This document shows, piece by piece, positions 17,241-25,140 of a stretch of 64,000 bases of DNA. Every line of letters begins with the position of its first letter. Positions within the stretch are counted from its first letter, which is position 1. Origin of the DNA: Lachnospiraceae bacterium (GTDB lineage Bacteria; Bacillota; Clostridia; Lachnospirales; Lachnospiraceae); NCBI GenBank assembly GCA_017521195.1, contig JAFXGP010000060.1, forward strand, positions 1 to 64,000, given 5' to 3'. The position numbers and the translations under genes are program-made. The notes under the pieces are model-generated. The model saw only the letters and a program-made list of their open reading frames with translations, did no database searches and was not told the DNA's origin.

Positions 17241-18128
17241 ATGATCGCAAGTATAGTAGGAAATTATTTAAAAGATGTTGGATTACTTACGGAAGAACAG
17301 TTGCATGATTTATTGGCTGAACACAGAAAAGTACGTGCAAAATTAGGTATTATTGCTGTGGCGGAAGGACTGATGACTCAGGAAGAAGCAGAAAGAGTAA
17401 ACCGTTTGCAGGCGATTATGGACATGCGTTTTGGTGATATCGCAGTGGAGGAAGGTTATCTTACTGAAGGTCAGGTGGAAACTTTACTGAAAAAACAGGG
17501 AAATGCATATTTGGCATTTGCACAGGCTTTGGAAAACCAGCAGTTAATGTTGATTGAACAGTTGGAACAGCTTTTAATTGATTTCCAGTATGATAACAAT
17601 TTTACAGCTTCCGATATGGAAATATTAAAAAGTGATGATATAGACCAGATTTTGACACTCTTTTTACCTTTAGAGGGAGAAAAATACGAGAAAATAGCCA
17701 GTATAGCCGTAAGAACCATTATGCGTTTGATTGATTTGGATGTATGCGTGGGAAGAGGTTATTTGGCAAAACGAAGAGAGATACAAAATGGGGCACTTCA
17801 GGAAGTAGAAGGAAAAATGGGATTTACCACAGGTATGGTAGGTCGTGGAAATGCTTTATGTAATTTGGCTTCTACCTTTGGTCAGGAGATTTTTAACACA
17901 ATTGATGAAGATGCTCTGGATGCGGTTGGTGAAGTAGTAAACTGTATTAATGGTTTGGTGGCCACCGGCATGGAATATTTGGACAACACATTAGAACTTT
18001 GTCCGCCAGAGTATTCTGTAAATGCGGAAGCGGTTTCGGCAGAGGAAATGTTGATTTTACCACTTCGTGTTTTAGGTAAGAAAATTGATTTTGTAATTAC
18101 CATTGGTAACAAGTTAGAATTAAAATAG
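17241..18128 (+). CDS. CheX-like phosphatase with N-terminal MshEN-like repeats
   Basis: A 295-residue cytosolic protein. The C-terminal half carries the CheC/CheX/FliY phosphatase signature D-xxx-E-xx-N-xxx-G, seen as DAVGEVVNCING (Asp227, Glu231, Asn234, Gly238); in CheX the Glu and Asn remove phosphate from CheY. The N-terminal 115 residues contain repeats of the form LG-IAV-EG-(L/Y)-T-EQ-(V/L)--L---Q, which resemble the MshEN/GspE-N module, some members of which bind c-di-GMP. The cheY-like gene follows after 14 bases, making the phosphatase-substrate pair likely. A good -10 (TATAAT 17139-17144) lies upstream and AGGAGG precedes the ATG. No flagellar genes are nearby. Confidence 0.72.
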   Translation: MIASIVGNYLKDVGLLTEEQLHDLLAEHRKVRAKLGIIAVAEGLMTQEEAERVNRLQAIMDMRFGDIAVEEGYLTEGQVETLLKKQGNAYLAFAQALENQQLMLIEQLEQLLIDFQYDNNFTASDMEILKSDDIDQILTLFLPLEGEKYEKIASIAVRTIMRLIDLDVCVGRGYLAKRREIQNGALQEVEGKMGFTTGMVGRGNALCNLASTFGQEIFNTIDEDALDAVGEVVNCINGLVATGMEYLDNTLELCPPEYSVNAEAVSAEEMLILPLRVLGKKIDFVITIGNKLELK

Positions 18129-18142
18129 GTGAGGAAAATTAT

Positions 18143-18502
18143 ATGGCAAACATATTAATTGTAGATGATTCCAGAACTTCCAGAAAGATTTTAAGAAGAA
18201 TTTTGGAAGAAGCAGGACATACTGTTTTGGGAGAAGCAGTAAATGGTGAAGACGGATATTTAAAGTATCAGGAATTGAAGCCTGATGTAGTAACTTTAGA
18301 TATTACCATGCCTAAAATGGATGGTTTGGAAGCACTTCGTTTGATTAAAAAATATGATGCAGATGCTACAGCAATTATGATTACTGCAGCAGGACAGAAA
18401 GAGAAAATGATTTTGGCAATAAAAAGCGGTGCGGCTGACTTTATTGCAAAACCATATGAACCTAATGATGTACTTTGGGTAATTGACAAGTGCATGAAAT
18501 AA
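18143..18502 (+). CDS. CheY-like single-domain response regulator
   Basis: A 119-residue stand-alone receiver. The acidic pair is VDDS (Asp8, Asp9), the phosphoacceptor is Asp53 in VTLDITMPKMDG, the conserved Thr is in MITAA, and the Lys is in FIAKPY. No output domain exists, so it must act by protein contact. It is encoded between a CheX-like phosphatase and a LacI-type repressor with gaps of only 14 and 15 bases. The partner kinase is not adjacent; the CheA-like protein encoded at 29 kb in this window is a candidate, by inference only. Confidence 0.88.
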   Translation: MANILIVDDSRTSRKILRRILEEAGHTVLGEAVNGEDGYLKYQELKPDVVTLDITMPKMDGLEALRLIKKYDADATAIMITAAGQKEKMILAIKSGAADFIAKPYEPNDVLWVIDKCMK

Positions 18503-18517
18503 TGAAAGGCATATAGA

Positions 18518-19486
18518 ATGACATCAATTAAAGATGTGGCAAAACATGCAGGAGTAGCGATTTCGACGGTATCCAAAGTTTTAAACAATTACCCTAACAT
18601 TAGTGAAGCCACCCGTGAAAAAGTTAATAAAGCAGTAGAAGAATTGAATTTTGTACCAAATTCTGTAGCGGCAGCGCTCTCATCTAAAAATGCAGGAAGA
18701 GTGGCCTTAATGATTGATCTGAATGTAAAGACTCAGGCTATTGACGAAATGGCAATGCGATATATTTCGGGTGCAATAACCAAGGCTATGGAGCTGAATC
18801 TGGATGTAATTACGGTGTTCGTATTTATGTTTCAGGATAAAACTACAGAAGAACTGATTCGTTATTTACAGTCACAGAGTATAAGCGGAATTATCATATA
18901 CGGAGCAGCTGAAGATGATTTAGTGTTACAGGAATTGATTGCCAGTAAGAAGTTTAAGTGTGTGTGTGTGGATCAGAATTATGTGGGAGATGGTATATCC
19001 TCCGTTACCATTGACCATAAAAAGGCCCAATATGAAGTGGCTAAAAAATTGATAGAAGAGAGTCAGGCAAAGAAGATTTTATATATCAGTGGATATGAGA
19101 AGAGTTATGTAACCCGAAGCCGTTTGCAGGGGATTAAAGAGGCCGCTTTGGAAAATGATGTAGAGTTAATTATTAAAGATGCAGATTTTTTGGAAGAGAA
19201 GGCCGAAGAAGTGGCTATGCAGTATGGCAGGGATGTAGATGCTATTGTATGTGCCTCTGACTTAATGGCTCTGGGAGCACAAAGTGCCATGAAGGAATTA
19301 CATCTGGAAAAGCCGATTTGCGGTTTTGATGGTATTTCATTGATGGGGTATGTAGGTCAGGGAATATATACTATCGGACAGAATTTTTCACAGATTTCGG
19401 CCATTGCTATGGAAGAGTTACATCGTCTGATGATGGATGAGAAAGGTCAAATCATCGAAGTAGAATATTCTTTGATTAGAAATTAA
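18518..19486 (+). CDS. LacI-family transcriptional regulator
   Basis: A 322-residue repressor. The N-terminal helix-turn-helix is classical: IKDVAKHAGVAISTVSKVLN, with the hinge helix PNSVAAALSS. A periplasmic-binding-protein-like sensor domain follows (SGIIIYGAAEDD, DAIVCASDLMALGA). It is the third gene of the CheX-CheY operon and is closed by its own terminator. A perfect LacI-type palindrome lies 95 bases downstream in the promoter of the glucan operon, so it most likely represses the glycogen-phosphorylase-like and malQ genes (MalR-like). The inducer is unknown. Confidence 0.9.
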   Translation: MTSIKDVAKHAGVAISTVSKVLNNYPNISEATREKVNKAVEELNFVPNSVAAALSSKNAGRVALMIDLNVKTQAIDEMAMRYISGAITKAMELNLDVITVFVFMFQDKTTEELIRYLQSQSISGIIIYGAAEDDLVLQELIASKKFKCVCVDQNYVGDGISSVTIDHKKAQYEVAKKLIEESQAKKILYISGYEKSYVTRSRLQGIKEAALENDVELIIKDADFLEEKAEEVAMQYGRDVDAIVCASDLMALGAQSAMKELHLEKPICGFDGISLMGYVGQGIYTIGQNFSQISAIAMEELHRLMMDEKGQIIEVEYSLIRN

Positions 19487-19515
19487 TATGTAAAATATTA
19501 TTTTAAAATATAGAT

Positions 19516-19545
19516 AAAGTCCATGGCAATAGTCATGGACTTTTT
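19516..19545 (+). terminator. Terminator of the CheX-CheY-LacI operon
   Basis: The perfect 10-bp stem AAAGTCCATG/CATGGACTTT is followed by further T. Confidence 0.85.
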
Positions 19546-19577
19546 AGTAATAAATGTAGAGAAATTAAGAAACTCTA

Positions 19578-19606
19578 TTGTTGAAAACGTTTTCATGTGA
19601 TAAGAT
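19578..19606 (+). promoter_or_regulatory. Promoter with LacI/CcpA-type operator for the malQ operon
   Basis: TTGTTG (19578-19583) and TAAGAT (19601-19606) are 17 bases apart. The perfect palindrome TGAAAACGTTTTCA (19582-19595) fills the spacer and matches both the cre consensus and LacI-family operators. A bound repressor would block polymerase. The leader to the first gene is about 100 bases. Confidence 0.7.
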
Positions 19607-19709
19607 TTTAATGTGAATACAAAAACACAGAAACAATAAAAAGTTAAGTATTGAGTTATATAAAAGCAATGAAAGTATAGATGATACCGTAGTACAGAAG
19701 GATGAAAAT

Positions 19710-20696
19710 ATGTTAGCACAGGGTAAATTGCTGAGAAATGTTCTTATCATGAACATGGACTCTCAGTTGGAAAGTATTTCGCAGTCTATGTACGAAAAAG
19801 AGATTGCAGCCTTAAATCCGGAACAGATATATATTGTTGTTGTTTGTATGGTAAAAGGGCTGGTAGATACTTTTGTAAGAAACATAGGTGAAAAGAAATT
19901 TTATTATATTTCTACGGCTTTCCAAAAAGGTGAATTTTTAGAAAATAATTTAATAAATTTAGGTATATATGAGATTCTGGAAAGTATATTATCCAGTAAA
20001 GGTCAGGAATTAGCTGCGTTAAAAAGAGTGGAAGAAGAGTATATGGGGGCAGTAGATTCTTTTGAGCAGACATCGAAGAATTTTTTTAGAGAGTGCAGTA
20101 AGAATGGTTTGACGGCGGAAGCTATGGGAGTACGCTATATCAGACCTTTTGAGGATAAGGATAAGGAGATACATAATTACGATAAGAAAAAGTCCTGGTT
20201 AATAAAACAGGATATAAATCATGAAGTGGTTTTTAACGGAGTCAAAGCAAAGATTGTTTTCTATTGTATGGATGTTGTAGGAAAAGACAAAGAAATTTAT
20301 AAATTTCATTTACATGACATAGAAATAGAAAATGAGATTGAAGAAGCGGAAAAGCAGATTTATTATGACTATTTTCTTGTAAATAGTTGCGTGAAGCAAA
20401 TTTTACAGGAAATGCGTAATAATCAGTATGATTTACGTAAGATGGATCATTATGCCAAGATTGGTATTGAGGGAAAATATGTGGCATTTGTGATTCCGGA
20501 ATTAATTCGAATTATGGTGGATGAAAAGGCAATTCCTATGGAAGAAGCTATCCAAGTGGTTCGTAAAGTTTGTGGTTATGATGATTTGAATGTAATGATT
20601 GAGGTTGTGAAAATGTGTCCGACAGAATATGTTGAAAAACTGGTACCACAACTGATAGACAAAATTAAAAACGTGGAAATGAAAAAAAGGGGATAA
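19710..20696 (+). CDS. Glycogen-phosphorylase-like N-domain protein, catalytically dead
   Basis: A 328-residue protein that keeps the N-terminal fold signatures of glycogen/maltodextrin phosphorylase. FYYISTAFQKGEFLENNLIN (residues 64-83) matches the phosphorylase YxSxEFLxGRxxxNNLxNLG motif. Residues 217-322 match the later N-domain block, for example YDYFLVNSCVKQIL and FVIPELIRIMVDE. The glycine-rich GNGGLGRLAACF segment is replaced by unrelated sequence (about 112-135), the NDTHP substrate motif reads EGKYV, and the whole C-terminal PLP-binding domain is absent (full enzymes exceed 750 residues). It cannot be an active phosphorylase. The frame is intact, has an SD (AAGGATG) and is followed by malQ after six bases, so it is maintained. 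A glucan-binding or regulatory role is inferred. Confidence 0.75.
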   Translation: MLAQGKLLRNVLIMNMDSQLESISQSMYEKEIAALNPEQIYIVVVCMVKGLVDTFVRNIGEKKFYYISTAFQKGEFLENNLINLGIYEILESILSSKGQELAALKRVEEEYMGAVDSFEQTSKNFFRECSKNGLTAEAMGVRYIRPFEDKDKEIHNYDKKKSWLIKQDINHEVVFNGVKAKIVFYCMDVVGKDKEIYKFHLHDIEIENEIEEAEKQIYYDYFLVNSCVKQILQEMRNNQYDLRKMDHYAKIGIEGKYVAFVIPELIRIMVDEKAIPMEEAIQVVRKVCGYDDLNVMIEVVKMCPTEYVEKLVPQLIDKIKNVEMKKRG

Positions 20697-20702
20697 AAAA
20701 CT

Positions 20703-22175
20703 ATGAGAAGAAGTGGGATTTTAATGCCGGTTTCCAGTATTCCGGGAGGATATGGAATTGGTTCGTTTTCCAAAGAAAGTTATAAATTTGTAGATTTTTT
20801 AAAAAAAGCAAATCAGAAAATTTGGCAGATACTTCCTTTGGGACCAACAGGATATGGTGATTCGCCATACCAGTCATTTTCAACTTTTGCCGGAAATCCA
20901 TATTTTATTGATTTGGACCAGTTAATAGAAGAGGGATTACTTACAAAAGAAGAATGTGATGAGTTTTCTTATGGAGAAAATGAATGCAGTGTAGATTATG
21001 CTGCAGTTTATAATAGTCGTAAAGTGTTGTTGAAGAAGGCATACGAAAGAAGTGATATTGCATCTTGTGAAGCCTTTGCTGAATTTGTCAGGGAAAACCA
21101 ATTTTGGTTAGAAGACTATGCTCTTTATATGGCTGTGAAGGATGAGTTAGGTGGTTGCAGTTGGACATCCTGGGATGAAGATATTAAATTAAGAAAGCCG
21201 GAAAGTGTAGCTTTTTATCGTGAGAAGTTACAGAAGGAAATTGAGTACTACAAATTCCAGCAGTATTATTTCTTAAAACAATGGATGAAATTAAAAGCAT
21301 ATGCTAATGAAAACGGTATTGAAATTATCGGGGATATTCCAATCTATGTATCCCTTGATAGTGCAGATACATGGGCAAATCCGGAATTATTCCAGTTAGA
21401 TGAAAATTGTAATCCAAAGGCAGTGGCAGGCTGTCCTCCGGATGCTTTTTCAGCAACAGGTCAGTTATGGGGTAATCCTTTATATACTTGGGAATATCAC
21501 AAAGAAACAGGTTATGACTGGTGGATAAAGAGAATTGGTTATTGCTTTAAGTTATATGATATTGTGAGAATTGATCATTTTAGAGGATTTGATGAATATT
21601 ATTCTATTCCTTATGGTGAACCTACTGCGATGAATGGTCATTGGGAAAAAGGACCGGGAATGAATCTGTTTAATGCTATAAAAGAAAAACTTGGAGATAG
21701 ACAGATTATAGCGGAAGACTTAGGCTTCTTGACAGATACTGTAATTCAGTTAGTAAAAGATACCGGATATCCCGGAATGAAAATTGTACAGTTTGGTTTC
21801 GATTCCAGAGAGGAAAGTGAATATTTACCACACAGCTATATCAGAAACAGTGTGGTATATACAGGAACCCATGATAACGATACTACTAAACATTGGTATG
21901 AAGTATTGGATGAACAGGACAAGAAGATGGCTGTGGAATACATGAATCTGAAGGATGATGCAGATGCTTGTAAGGAAATGATTCGTATGGCATATGCCTC
22001 AGTATCAGATACCTGTATTATTCCGATTCAGGATTTCTTGGAATTGGGTGATGAAGCAAGAATTAATACTCCATCTACTTTAGGTAAGAACTGGACCTGG
22101 AGAATGGAAGCAGGAGCTCTTACAGACGAATTAGCAACAAGAATTCGTGAATTGGTAAGAATATATAAGAGATAA
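20703..22175 (+). CDS. malQ: 4-alpha-glucanotransferase (amylomaltase, GH77)
   Basis: A 490-residue cytosolic enzyme that transfers maltodextrin segments and releases glucose. GH77 landmarks are complete: GSFSKESYKFVDFL and WQILPLGPTGYGDSPYQSFS at the N-terminus, the nucleophile Asp291 in IVRIDHFRGF, the acid/base Glu338 in IIAEDLGF, and the third acid Asp391 in GTHDND. Length is typical of bacterial MalQ. It starts six bases after the phosphorylase-like gene and so is translationally coupled to it. Transcription is expected to answer to the LacI/CcpA operator upstream of that gene. Confidence 0.95.
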   Translation: MRRSGILMPVSSIPGGYGIGSFSKESYKFVDFLKKANQKIWQILPLGPTGYGDSPYQSFSTFAGNPYFIDLDQLIEEGLLTKEECDEFSYGENECSVDYAAVYNSRKVLLKKAYERSDIASCEAFAEFVRENQFWLEDYALYMAVKDELGGCSWTSWDEDIKLRKPESVAFYREKLQKEIEYYKFQQYYFLKQWMKLKAYANENGIEIIGDIPIYVSLDSADTWANPELFQLDENCNPKAVAGCPPDAFSATGQLWGNPLYTWEYHKETGYDWWIKRIGYCFKLYDIVRIDHFRGFDEYYSIPYGEPTAMNGHWEKGPGMNLFNAIKEKLGDRQIIAEDLGFLTDTVIQLVKDTGYPGMKIVQFGFDSREESEYLPHSYIRNSVVYTGTHDNDTTKHWYEVLDEQDKKMAVEYMNLKDDADACKEMIRMAYASVSDTCIIPIQDFLELGDEARINTPSTLGKNWTWRMEAGALTDELATRIRELVRIYKR

Positions 22176-22184
22176 ATAAAATGA

Positions 22185-22224
22185 TTGGCGGGGAAATCTG
22201 AAGAGATTCCCCGCCAACTTTTTT
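22185..22224 (+). terminator. Terminator of the malQ operon
   Basis: A 15-bp stem, TTGGCGGGGAAATCT/AGATTCCCCGCCAA, is followed by a six-T run. It lies ten bases past the stop. Confidence 0.9.
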
Positions 22225-22560
22225 GCTTATCTCTTATCCGCTGGTTTTCTCTGCGGGAGTTATCTGCTGAATTTGTTATGGGGAGAGTTTTGGCGGATTG
22301 ATTTGTTATTTGGCGCAAGGTAGGATGATTACTCCTGTAACATGAGTGGAATTTGTAGGTTTAAGGCATATGAATTTAATTCAATAGAAGATTTAAGTTG
22401 TTTCATATGCCAAATACACATTATGAACATCTATAAAGAAAAAACAATTTCGAATTAAGACTAGCATAGCCGTTAACAATGCTTTATAATGTGTAGAAAA
22501 TACAAATCTTGGTGATTATTAATTCACATATTCTAATATACTTTTACAAAGGGGATACCA
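22225..22560. other. Intergenic region with nested inverted repeats
   Basis: No gene is seen. It holds two perfect inverted repeats: GGCATATGAA/TTCATATGCC (22365-22411), and ACACATTAT (22416-22424) with ATAATGTGT (22486-22494). The latter flanks an AT-rich stretch just before the next gene. They may be operator or RNA structures; no promoter could be fixed confidently. Confidence 0.4.
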
Positions 22561-23064
22561 ATGCTTGCAATACAAATCAAAGATGTGAAAACATTTATGT
22601 CTAAATTACTTAGCGGAAACACTTTTGATTCTTTTCTTTTAGAAGAAGCTCAGATTCATACATTTAATACATTTACTATAGACGGACACCAGAATCGGGA
22701 ATTTTATACGAAAGAGGAATTAGAAGATGCGGAACTATTTTCCTATGAATACTCAGAATGGAAAAATATGAAATCCATTTGTTTCCAGCTTATTAAAGGT
22801 AAAAAAGTTCCTACGTTTATGAAAATCATTCTCCATCAAAAACCTGAAAACAGTTATACATTATTGGAAGAATCCGATGCACTGGAATTTGCCAAACCAT
22901 TGAAAGCATTTGTTGTTACCATTCGATTTGATTCCAATGGATTGCTGCTTACCACCGGGACTTCCTTCACCACATTTGTGATGGACAAAACCCCGGATTT
23001 GTTGTGGGACAATGCATTCCGGAAATTTTTAGTAACTGAGGAAATAGACTTTGAGGAGGTTTAA
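22561..23064 (+). CDS. Conserved hypothetical protein (DUF5721-like)
   Basis: A 167-residue soluble protein. Segments such as FDSFLLEEAQIHTFNTFTID, FYTKEELEDAE and a C-terminal TGTSFTTFVMDKTPDLLWD remind me of the DUF5721 family common in Lachnospiraceae; this is from memory. No catalytic motif or membrane segment is seen. AAAGGGG precedes ATG. The CYTH gene starts two bases after its stop, so the two share an operon and perhaps a process. Confidence 0.65.
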   Translation: MLAIQIKDVKTFMSKLLSGNTFDSFLLEEAQIHTFNTFTIDGHQNREFYTKEELEDAELFSYEYSEWKNMKSICFQLIKGKKVPTFMKIILHQKPENSYTLLEESDALEFAKPLKAFVVTIRFDSNGLLLTTGTSFTTFVMDKTPDLLWDNAFRKFLVTEEIDFEEV

Positions 23065-23066
23065 CT

Positions 23067-23510
23067 ATGGAAATCGAACGTAAATTTACTGTAAAAGAAT
23101 TACCGGATTTATCCAAATATCAATATCATACCATGGAGCAGGGATACTTAAACACAGACCCCGTAGTCCGTGTCAGAAAAGAAGATGAAGAATACTATTT
23201 GACTTATAAAGGGAAAGGACTTCTTGCCAGAGAAGAGTACAATCTTCCTCTGAATAAAAATGCATATTACCATCTGGTAGAAAAATCAGATGGCATTATC
23301 ATACGAAAAAAGAGATACTTGATTCCATTCGAAAAATATACCATTGAGTTGGATGTCTTTGATGCGCCTTATGAAAATCTTGTTATTGCTGAAGTTGAAT
23401 TTGATTCTGAAGAAGATGCAAATGCTTTTCAGGCACCGGAGTGGTTCGACGAAGACGTAACAATGAATCGTAAGTACCACAATTCTAATCTGAGTCAGGG
23501 ATTATTTTAA
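23067..23510 (+). CDS. CYTH-domain triphosphatase-like protein
   Basis: A 147-residue protein with the CYTH/triphosphate-tunnel fold. The N-terminal ExExK signature is MEIERK (Glu2, Glu4, Lys6). Further charged strands that line the tunnel are visible: VRVRKEDEEYYLTYKGKG, IRKKRYLI, ELDVFDAP and LVIAEVEFDSEEDA. Relatives hydrolyse inorganic triphosphate or thiamine triphosphate. GGAGG precedes the ATG. It forms a two-gene unit with the DUF5721-like gene. Confidence 0.85.
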   Translation: MEIERKFTVKELPDLSKYQYHTMEQGYLNTDPVVRVRKEDEEYYLTYKGKGLLAREEYNLPLNKNAYYHLVEKSDGIIIRKKRYLIPFEKYTIELDVFDAPYENLVIAEVEFDSEEDANAFQAPEWFDEDVTMNRKYHNSNLSQGLF

Positions 23511-23860
23511 ATAATAATGAAATATGTAAAGCAGATGCTGTATTTAATATTTACTGTGTTTTGGTGTCTTGTAGGGTATTAAGGGTATGTTAAATTGAAT
23601 TTTAATGTCTCACAGTGTGTTGATAATATTTTTAATTTGATATTTAAGTTAACATATGCATACTAGAATGTTTAAATACACTTTGCAATCTGCTTTATAT
23701 ATAGACTCTTTTTTTGTCCGACAGCTAAGCGCAATTCAATTTGCATTTTTATCTGCTTATATTCCCAAAACTAATCTTGAACAAACTAAAAAACACAGCC
23801 TAGAAGAAACAATAACTGTTTCTCGTCTGCTTATATTCTGAAATCAATCCAAAACAAACT
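23511..23860. other. Intergenic region with a 36-37 base direct repeat
   Basis: Copies at 23752-23788 and 23826-23861 both start TCTGCTTATATTC and end ACAAACTA, with differences in the middle. The second copy ends on the A of the next gene's ATG. An open frame at 23656-23841 has no SD and no family resemblance, so I do not call it. Confidence 0.5.
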
Positions 23861-24649
23861 ATGAATGAAATCAAGAAAACCATGGAAGAAAGAAAAAAAT
23901 ATTTGTTAAAGCTTAAAGTGGAAAAAACAAGAGCAACTAAAAACACGTTAAAAGGAAGACTACGTATCAGCTGTCACGGAAATAGAGTTCAATATTATTG
24001 GCGAAAAGGCCCGGAAGATATAAACGGAACATACCTCAAAGATAAAACCATTGCCCACGAACTTGCTCAAAAGGAATACGATGCACAAATAATCCGCCTG
24101 GCAGAAAAAGAAATACAGGCAATTAATAAATATTTTAATGTTTATCCAACGAAAGATATCGAAGAATTTTACAGTACACTACATCCTGAACGTCAAAAAT
24201 TGTTACTTCCGATAATGGAAACACAAGAACAATTTGTTGCAAATTGGAAAAATGTCACTTTTGTAGGGAAAGATTTTTCAAAAGAAACAGCAGAATATTA
24301 TTCTGTTAACGGAGAACGAGTCCGTTCCAAATCCGAATTAATTATTGCGGATTATTTAGAAAGAGAAGGTATCCCGTATCGTTATGAATGTCCATTGTAT
24401 CTTGATGGTTTTGGAAATGTTTATCCCGACTTTACTGTTTTAAATATAAGAACAAGAAAAGAAATGTATTGGGAACATTTTGGTATGATGGATAATCCGA
24501 TTTATGCAGAAAAAGCAATTCAAAAAGTTGCCACATACGAAAAAAATCACTATTTCCAAGGTGAACACTTGCTTATTACCTATGAAACTCAAAACTCACC
24601 TCTAAATCAAAAAAATCTAAAACTAATTGTTGATCATTATTTAAAATAA
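23861..24649 (+). CDS. Putative PD-(D/E)XK nuclease-fold protein
   Basis: A 262-residue protein. The N-terminal third is a helical, basic coiled-coil-like segment (MEERKKYLLKLKVEKTRATK). The C-terminal part from residue 150 looks like a PD-(D/E)XK domain: VRSKSELIIADYLEREGIPY (Glu159), then VYPDFTVLN with Pro189-Asp190, then YWEHFGMMDNPIYAEKA (Glu205), and a last strand LLITYET. Proteins of this layout are frequent in Clostridia genomes as uncharacterised orphans. There is no clear SD before ATG 23861, and the A/T-rich setting and flanking repeats hint at an accessory gene. The substrate is unknown and the nuclease call rests on motif spacing alone. Confidence 0.65.
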   Translation: MNEIKKTMEERKKYLLKLKVEKTRATKNTLKGRLRISCHGNRVQYYWRKGPEDINGTYLKDKTIAHELAQKEYDAQIIRLAEKEIQAINKYFNVYPTKDIEEFYSTLHPERQKLLLPIMETQEQFVANWKNVTFVGKDFSKETAEYYSVNGERVRSKSELIIADYLEREGIPYRYECPLYLDGFGNVYPDFTVLNIRTRKEMYWEHFGMMDNPIYAEKAIQKVATYEKNHYFQGEHLLITYETQNSPLNQKNLKLIVDHYLK

Positions 24650-25140
24650 TATTTTAAACAGATGTATCTTAAAACATTCCTTTGTTTGAAATTATCTGCT
24701 CAAAAATAAGAAATTATTCACATATTACAGGAATAGGCATCCGAAAATTCTTTAGAAAATAAATCAAGCTGCTCGAAAGTTACGTAAAACTTAGTATAAA
24801 GCTTCTTGTGACAGCCTGATTTGATTCTTCTAATCTATTAATCTGCTTTGAGTGTATAAAGCACAGCAGATTACTATATAATTAGCATCCTATTCAGTAG
24901 AGAAAAATTAATTAGGATGTAAGTATCCAAATTATAGTACAAAAAATCAAAAAAAGTCATCCAAGATAGGTACTAATAAACAACTAGGATGCAAATATCA
25001 AAACCAAAACCCTCAAAACAAAAAAATTCATTCAACCGGAAGATAAAAACCAAGAAAAAGGCACAATATACTTTACTGTTGCTTGTAAAAATGTTAATAT
25101 AAGTAGTAATGAAAACTACGTTGACAAGTGGAGGAATACA
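24650..25140. other. Intergenic region with hairpins and TAGGATG repeats
   Basis: No gene is seen. It contains TAATCTGCT/AGCAGATTA (24839-24873), then TTAGCATCCTA (24882-24892) inverted to TAGGATG (24913-24919). A second direct copy of TAGGATGyAArTATC occurs near 24985-25000. The upstream region of the DegV gene (TTGACAAG, GGAGG) closes the stretch. Confidence 0.45.

Noticed and set aside
23656..23841. 61-codon plus-strand frame
   Set aside because: No SD, odd composition, and it overlaps the direct repeat; no support for a protein.
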